Positions 60,421 to 64,000 of a stretch of 64,000 bases of DNA are shown here, one piece after another. The stretch covers positions 124,001 through 188,000 of the forward strand of contig NZ_JAHCSH010000005.1 of assembly GCF_018474005.1 (NCBI RefSeq). Direction: 5' to 3'. The position numbers and the translations under genes were made by a program. The stretch is from Curvibacter sp. CHRR-16 (GTDB lineage Bacteria; Pseudomonadota; Gammaproteobacteria; Burkholderiales; Burkholderiaceae_C). Under the pieces are notes generated by a model. It saw only the letters and a program-made list of their open reading frames with translations, ran no database searches and was not told where the DNA came from. Numbering within the stretch: the first letter of the stretch is position 1; each line of letters begins with the position of its first letter.

Positions 60421-61587
60421 ATGAACAAATACCTCTGGTCTTTTGCCTTCTCGGTCGTGGCTTTAGCGGCCTGTGGCAAGAAGGAAGAAGCACCTGCTGC
60501 GCCCGCAGCAGCTGCGCCTGTAGCGAGCGCTCCAGCAGCGCCTGCCAACACTGAAGAGAAGGTGTTGAACATCTACAACTGGCCTGACTACATCCCAGAG
60601 GGCATGGTGGCCGATTTCGAAAAAGAAACCGGTATCAAGGTCAACTACGACACATTCGAAACCAACGAAGCACTGCAAGCCAAGCTGGTAGCAGGCAACA
60701 CAGGCTACGACATCGTGGTGCCAGGTACTGCTGGTGGCTACAGCCCCATGCAAGTGGCAGCTGGTCTGTTCCAGCCTCTGAAGAAAGACCAAATTCCCAA
60801 TTGGGCTAATTTGGATCCAGCCGTGATGCAAGTACTGGCCAAGGCTGACCCCGACAACAAGCACTTGGTGCCATGGGCTTGGGGCTTTACCACGGTGGGT
60901 ATCAACCGCACCAAGGTCGAAAAAGCTTTGGGCAAGACACCTCTGCCAGAAAACGCTTGGGACTTGGTGTTCAAGCCCGAGTACACCAGCAAGCTCAAAT
61001 CTTGTGGTATTGCTTACTTGGACACTCCGTCCGAGATCATGTCCGTGGCTTTGCACTACATCGGCAAAAACGCCTACTCCAACGAAGCGGCTGACTACAA
61101 AGAAGCCACTGCCATGTTGGGTAAAGTGCGCAAAGACATCCGTTTGTTCAGCTCCACCATGATTGACGACATCGCTGGTGGCAAGGCTTGCGCTGTTATC
61201 GGTTGGTCCGGTGACATCAACCAAGCGGCTGCTCGTGCCAAAGAAAATGGTTCCAAGGACGTGATCGAAGCGTTGCTGCCTTCCACTGGCGCGCTGCTGT
61301 TCATCGATTCCATGGCCATCACCAAGGACGCCAAGCACCCCAACAACGCAGCCAAGTTCATCGATTACTACCTGCGTGCAGAGAGTGCAGCCCGCATGAC
61401 CAATGACATGGGTTACCCCAATGCCAATAAGGCTGCGACAGCCAAGGTCAATCCTGAAATCACGGCCAACAAGACCATCTTTGTGGACGCTGATTACATG
61501 GGTAAGATGATTCCTCCTAGCAGCTTCTCCAACGAAGCACGTGAGGCATTGGCTGCGGCCTACAACGCCTTCAAGAAGGGCAAATAA
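60421..61587 (+). CDS. potF: Polyamine ABC transporter substrate-binding protein PotF (lipoprotein)
   Basis: Binds putrescine (or other polyamines) outside the inner membrane. The 388-aa protein begins MNKYLWSFAFSVVALAAC with a lipobox LAAC (Cys18), followed by an Ala/Pro-rich linker (residues 21-43) before the binding domain (LNIYNWPDYIPEGMVADFE). E. coli PotF is a soluble periplasmic protein, so membrane anchoring is a difference here. Family segments are VPWAWGFTTVGINRTKV and SSTMIDDIAGGKACAVIGWSGD. potG follows after 93 nt that contain a hairpin. Confidence 0.93.
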   Translation: MNKYLWSFAFSVVALAACGKKEEAPAAPAAAAPVASAPAAPANTEEKVLNIYNWPDYIPEGMVADFEKETGIKVNYDTFETNEALQAKLVAGNTGYDIVVPGTAGGYSPMQVAAGLFQPLKKDQIPNWANLDPAVMQVLAKADPDNKHLVPWAWGFTTVGINRTKVEKALGKTPLPENAWDLVFKPEYTSKLKSCGIAYLDTPSEIMSVALHYIGKNAYSNEAADYKEATAMLGKVRKDIRLFSSTMIDDIAGGKACAVIGWSGDINQAAARAKENGSKDVIEALLPSTGALLFIDSMAITKDAKHPNNAAKFIDYYLRAESAARMTNDMGYPNANKAATAKVNPEITANKTIFVDADYMGKMIPPSSFSNEAREALAAAYNAFKKGK

Positions 61588-61614
61588 CATAGTCGGGTAC
61601 TAGACCGCTAGTCT

Positions 61615-61651
61615 GGGGCTGTTTGTACTGCGGTATCAACAGCCCCTTTTT
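61615..61651 (+). terminator. Intercistronic terminator/attenuator between potF and potG
   Basis: GGGGCTGTT (61615-61623) pairs with AACAGCCCC (61638-61646), loop 14 nt, followed by TTTTT. Such a leaky terminator after a binding-protein gene would give more binding protein than membrane components, a common arrangement in ABC import operons. Confidence 0.65.
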
Positions 61652-61680
61652 CATGCGGTCACACAAGGAAAAGGTCGAAC

Positions 61681-62781
61681 ATGCCAGTGCAATCCGGTCA
61701 AGCAAATTATTTGGTCACCGAAAAAGTCATCAAGCGCTTTGATGAAACTACGGCGGTGGATGAGGTATCCCTGTCCATCGCCCAAGGCGAAATTTTTGCC
61801 TTGCTGGGCAGCTCGGGTTGTGGCAAGTCGACTTTGCTGCGCATGCTGGCGGGTTTTGAAACCCCCACATCGGGGCGCATCATGCTCGGTGGGCAAGATG
61901 TGGCCAATTTCCCGCCCTATCAGCGCCCCATCAACATGATGTTCCAGAGCTATGCCTTGTTTCCGCACTTGGACATTTGGGAAAACGTGGCCTTTGGCCT
62001 CAAGCGTGAAGGCATGCCCAAGGACCAAATCAAGCAGCGTGTCGGGGAGATGCTGGATTTGGTGCAACTGGGTGCTTACGCCAAGCGCAAACCGCACCAG
62101 CTCTCGGGCGGGCAGCAGCAGCGTGTGGCGCTGGCCCGTAGCTTGGCCAAGCGGCCCAAGTTATTGTTGCTAGACGAACCGTTGGGTGCGCTGGACAAAA
62201 AGCTGCGCGAGCAGACCCAGTTTGAATTGGTCAACATCATCGAACAGGTGGGGGTGACCTGCGTGATGGTGACCCACGACCAAGAAGAAGCCATGACCAT
62301 GGCCAACCGCATCGCGGTGATGAGTAAAGGGCGTGTGTTGCAAGTAGGCTCGCCCGAAGAGATTTACGAATACCCCTCCAACCGCTTTGTGGCCGACTTC
62401 ATTGGTCAGGTGAATATGTTCGAAGGGCGTTTGACGGTGGATGAGCCCGATCGCTGTGCTGCATCGACGGGCATTGGCGATATCCATGTAGGCCACGGCA
62501 TCAGCGGTACGCTGAACATGCCTGTAGCGGTAGCAGTACGCCCCGAAAAAATCGAGATCAGCAAAGACAAACCCAGTGTGTCTTACAACCTGTTTACCGG
62601 CACGGTCAAAGAGATTGCTTACTTTGGGTCGTACAACACCTACATCGTCCTGACCGAATCGGGTCAAAAGGTGAAGGTGACTTGCGCCAACACCGATCGG
62701 CAAGAGCAAAGCAGTATCACGTGGGAAGACAAAGTCTTCTTTTGGTGGAACGATACCGCAGCCGTCGTGCTGCGCGACTGA
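61681..62781 (+). CDS. potG: Polyamine ABC transporter ATP-binding protein PotG
   Basis: ATPase of the putrescine importer, 366 aa. Walker A GSSGCGKST has its lysine at residue 49. The signature is LSGGQQQRVALARSLA, and Walker B LLLLDEPLGALDKKLR. The C-terminal TOBE domain (about residues 285-360; MPVAVAVRPEKIEIS) regulates transport. ACAAGGAAAAGG precedes the ATG. potH starts 14 nt after the stop. Confidence 0.95.
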   Translation: MPVQSGQANYLVTEKVIKRFDETTAVDEVSLSIAQGEIFALLGSSGCGKSTLLRMLAGFETPTSGRIMLGGQDVANFPPYQRPINMMFQSYALFPHLDIWENVAFGLKREGMPKDQIKQRVGEMLDLVQLGAYAKRKPHQLSGGQQQRVALARSLAKRPKLLLLDEPLGALDKKLREQTQFELVNIIEQVGVTCVMVTHDQEEAMTMANRIAVMSKGRVLQVGSPEEIYEYPSNRFVADFIGQVNMFEGRLTVDEPDRCAASTGIGDIHVGHGISGTLNMPVAVAVRPEKIEISKDKPSVSYNLFTGTVKEIAYFGSYNTYIVLTESGQKVKVTCANTDRQEQSSITWEDKVFFWWNDTAAVVLRD

Positions 62782-62795
62782 GCGAGGAGGACTGT

Positions 62796-63716
62796 ATGGC
62801 TAAGTTGTCTTTGCCTGTACCGGGGCGCCGCTTCGTGATTGGAGTGCCATTTGCCTGGCTGGTGGTGTTTTTTCTGCTGCCATTTCTGATTCTGGCTTAC
62901 ATCAGCTTTGTGGACATGGGCGGCGATATCCACCCCTTCAAGCCTTTGTGGGACAGCGCCACTGGCACTTTGCACCTCAAGTACGAGAACTACTGGTCTA
63001 TCTTTCGCAGCGCAGAAGATGGCCGTTTGTTCCACACCATTTACATTGAGGCGTATTTGCGCTCGGTGTGGTATGCCTTCTGCACGGCGGCGTTGTGCTT
63101 GTTTATTGGCTACCCCTTTGCTTACTTCATGGCGCGCTCGCGCCCCAGTGTTCGGCCAGCATTGTTGATGATGGTGATGCTGCCGTTTTGGACCTCTTTC
63201 TTGTTGCGCGTCTACGCATGGAAAGGCATCTTGGCCGATCAAGGCGTGGTCAACCAAGTGCTAATGGCGCTGGGCATCATCCATGAGCCGATTCAGATGC
63301 TGTACACCAATGTGTCCATGCTGGTGGGCATGACCTACGTGTACTTGCCTTTCATGGTGCTGCCGCTGTATGCCAACTTGGTGAAGATGGATTTCCGTCT
63401 GCTCGAAGCGGCGTATGACTTAGGCACCACACCATTCAAGGCGTTTTGGTTGATCACGGTGCCACTGTCCAAGGCTGGCATCGTGGCAGGCTTCATGTTG
63501 GTGTTCATTCCCTGTGTAGGCGAATTCGTGATCCCCTCGCTCTTGGGGGGGCCAGAGAACATCATGATCGGCCGCGTGGTGTGGGATGAAATGTTCACCA
63601 GCAACAACTGGCCCCGCGCGACGGCACTGTCGGTGGTGATGATTGGTCTGATTATCGTGCCCTTGTCGCTGTACTACTACTACAGTGGCGAATCGGCCGC
63701 TGAAGCCCGTCAATAA
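62796..63716 (+). CDS. potH: Polyamine ABC transporter permease PotH
   Basis: Inner-membrane permease, 306 aa from the ATG at 62796 with GAGGAGG upstream. About six helices in a BPD_transp_1 domain; the EAA-type loop is LLEAAYDLGTTPFKAFWLITVPLSKAGI. The N-terminal FAWLVVFFLLPFLILAYISF is the first helix. Its last codons and stop lie in a copy of the dispersed repeat shared with the potI start. Confidence 0.95.
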   Translation: MAKLSLPVPGRRFVIGVPFAWLVVFFLLPFLILAYISFVDMGGDIHPFKPLWDSATGTLHLKYENYWSIFRSAEDGRLFHTIYIEAYLRSVWYAFCTAALCLFIGYPFAYFMARSRPSVRPALLMMVMLPFWTSFLLRVYAWKGILADQGVVNQVLMALGIIHEPIQMLYTNVSMLVGMTYVYLPFMVLPLYANLVKMDFRLLEAAYDLGTTPFKAFWLITVPLSKAGIVAGFMLVFIPCVGEFVIPSLLGGPENIMIGRVVWDEMFTSNNWPRATALSVVMIGLIIVPLSLYYYYSGESAAEARQ

Positions 63717-63743
63717 AGCTGGAGGCGCTATGAAAAATATAGC
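63695..63743 (-). repeat. Dispersed repeat, copy 4, spanning the potH stop and potI start
   Basis: Read on the minus strand it starts with GCTATATTTTTCATAGC, which matches 15 of 17 bases of copy 1, continues GCCTCCAGCTTTATTGACG, then GGGCTTCAGCGGCC. It therefore has the same layout as copies 1 and 2 (palindromic end, CCAGC, GGGCT end). It supplies the potH stop codon and the GGAGG and ATG of potI. Confidence 0.65.
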
Positions 63744-64000
63744 AAACAAGCATTTTGGCAAGCTCTGGATGGCCTTGTGCTACCTGTTCTTGTATATGCC
63801 CTTGGTGTTCATGGTGGTGTTCTCGTTCAACAGCACCCGGCAAGATGCGCATTTCACTGGCTTTTCGCTGCGCTGGTACGAGGCACTCACGCGTGATACC
63901 AAAATCGTGGAGGGCTTCTGGCTGTCTTTCCAGGTGGCTTTGGTGACCGGAGTGCTATCGGCTATTTTGGGTACTTTTGCCGCTTTTGTGCTGGTGCGCT
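63730..64000 (+). CDS. potI: Polyamine ABC transporter permease PotI, 5' part
   Basis: The second permease, cut by the right edge of the window; the frame is open to the end (90 complete codons). It begins MKNIANKHFGKLWMALCYLF and has the first membrane helix LYMPLVFMVVFSF followed by NSTR, then SLRWYEAL and the second helix AILGTFAAFVLVR, all typical of PotI. GGAGG at 63721-63725 precedes the ATG at 63730. It completes potFGHI. Confidence 0.93.
   Translation, partial: MKNIANKHFGKLWMALCYLFLYMPLVFMVVFSFNSTRQDAHFTGFSLRWYEALTRDTKIVEGFWLSFQVALVTGVLSAILGTFAAFVLVR

Overview
The window looks like a chromosomal segment of a betaproteobacterium of the order Burkholderiales, most likely family Comamonadaceae. 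The basis is protein character (AlaA, RlmD, NarGHJI and SWIB/H1-like proteins of that type), gene neighbourhoods (hom-thrC-moeA-nar; surE-pcm-nlpD-rlmD) and a short dispersed repeat resembling those common in that family. This is inference from reading, not from a database search. Coding density is high. I saw no insertion sequence, prophage, CRISPR array, rRNA or tRNA.

Layout. 1-4.7 kb: 3' end of rplI, dnaB, then on the minus strand a PIN-PhoH ATPase, a Bcp/PrxQ peroxiredoxin and an Mth938-like protein. 4.7-8.8 kb: alaA, hom and thrC. 8.8-29.1 kb: a nitrate-respiration region, all on the plus strand. It runs moeA, narX-narL (behind a perfect FNR-type palindrome), narK1-narK2-narGHJI, a parvulin isomerase, a beta-carbonic anhydrase, the B12-dependent ribonucleotide reductase nrdJ, a hemerythrin-like protein, then moaA, moaD and moaE. 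29.2-36.5 kb: galE, a DapA-family aldolase, clpB with a sigma-32-like promoter, an IclR regulator coupled to an unusual thioesterase, and a 53-codon gene. 36.5-42.1 kb (minus strand): a peptide ABC transporter ordered dppB-C-D-F-A. 42.2-46.8 kb: an H1-like SWIB protein, then surE-pcm-nlpD-rlmD. 46.8-52.9 kb (minus strand): a lipoprotein, a Bax-inhibitor-1 protein, and a five-gene iron-uptake unit (TonB-dependent receptor, Fe(II) dioxygenase, tonB, exbB, exbD) behind a Fur-box-like sequence. 53-57.4 kb: divergent ppsR and ppsA, then an EamA transporter. 57.5-64 kb: putrescine use (PuuA-like glutamylpolyamine synthetase, SpuC-like transaminase) and the polyamine ABC transporter potFGH with a truncated potI.

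How it fits together. The nitrate region joins sensing (NarXL), import (NarK1/K2), reduction (NarGHI with chaperone NarJ), molybdenum cofactor supply (MoeA, MoaA, MoaD, MoaE) and functions useful without oxygen (oxygen-independent NrdJ, a di-iron hemerythrin). Several joints are 4-nt start/stop overlaps, which suggests coordinated translation.

Points for a second look: a roughly 48-bp repeat that lies inside moeA and rlmD and supplies the ribosome-binding site and start of potI; an in-frame stop at codon 2 of an otherwise well-formed signal peptide on the TonB-dependent receptor; two mutually exclusive hairpins between dapA and clpB; and a hotdog thioesterase carrying a degenerate dehydrogenase-like N-terminal half.
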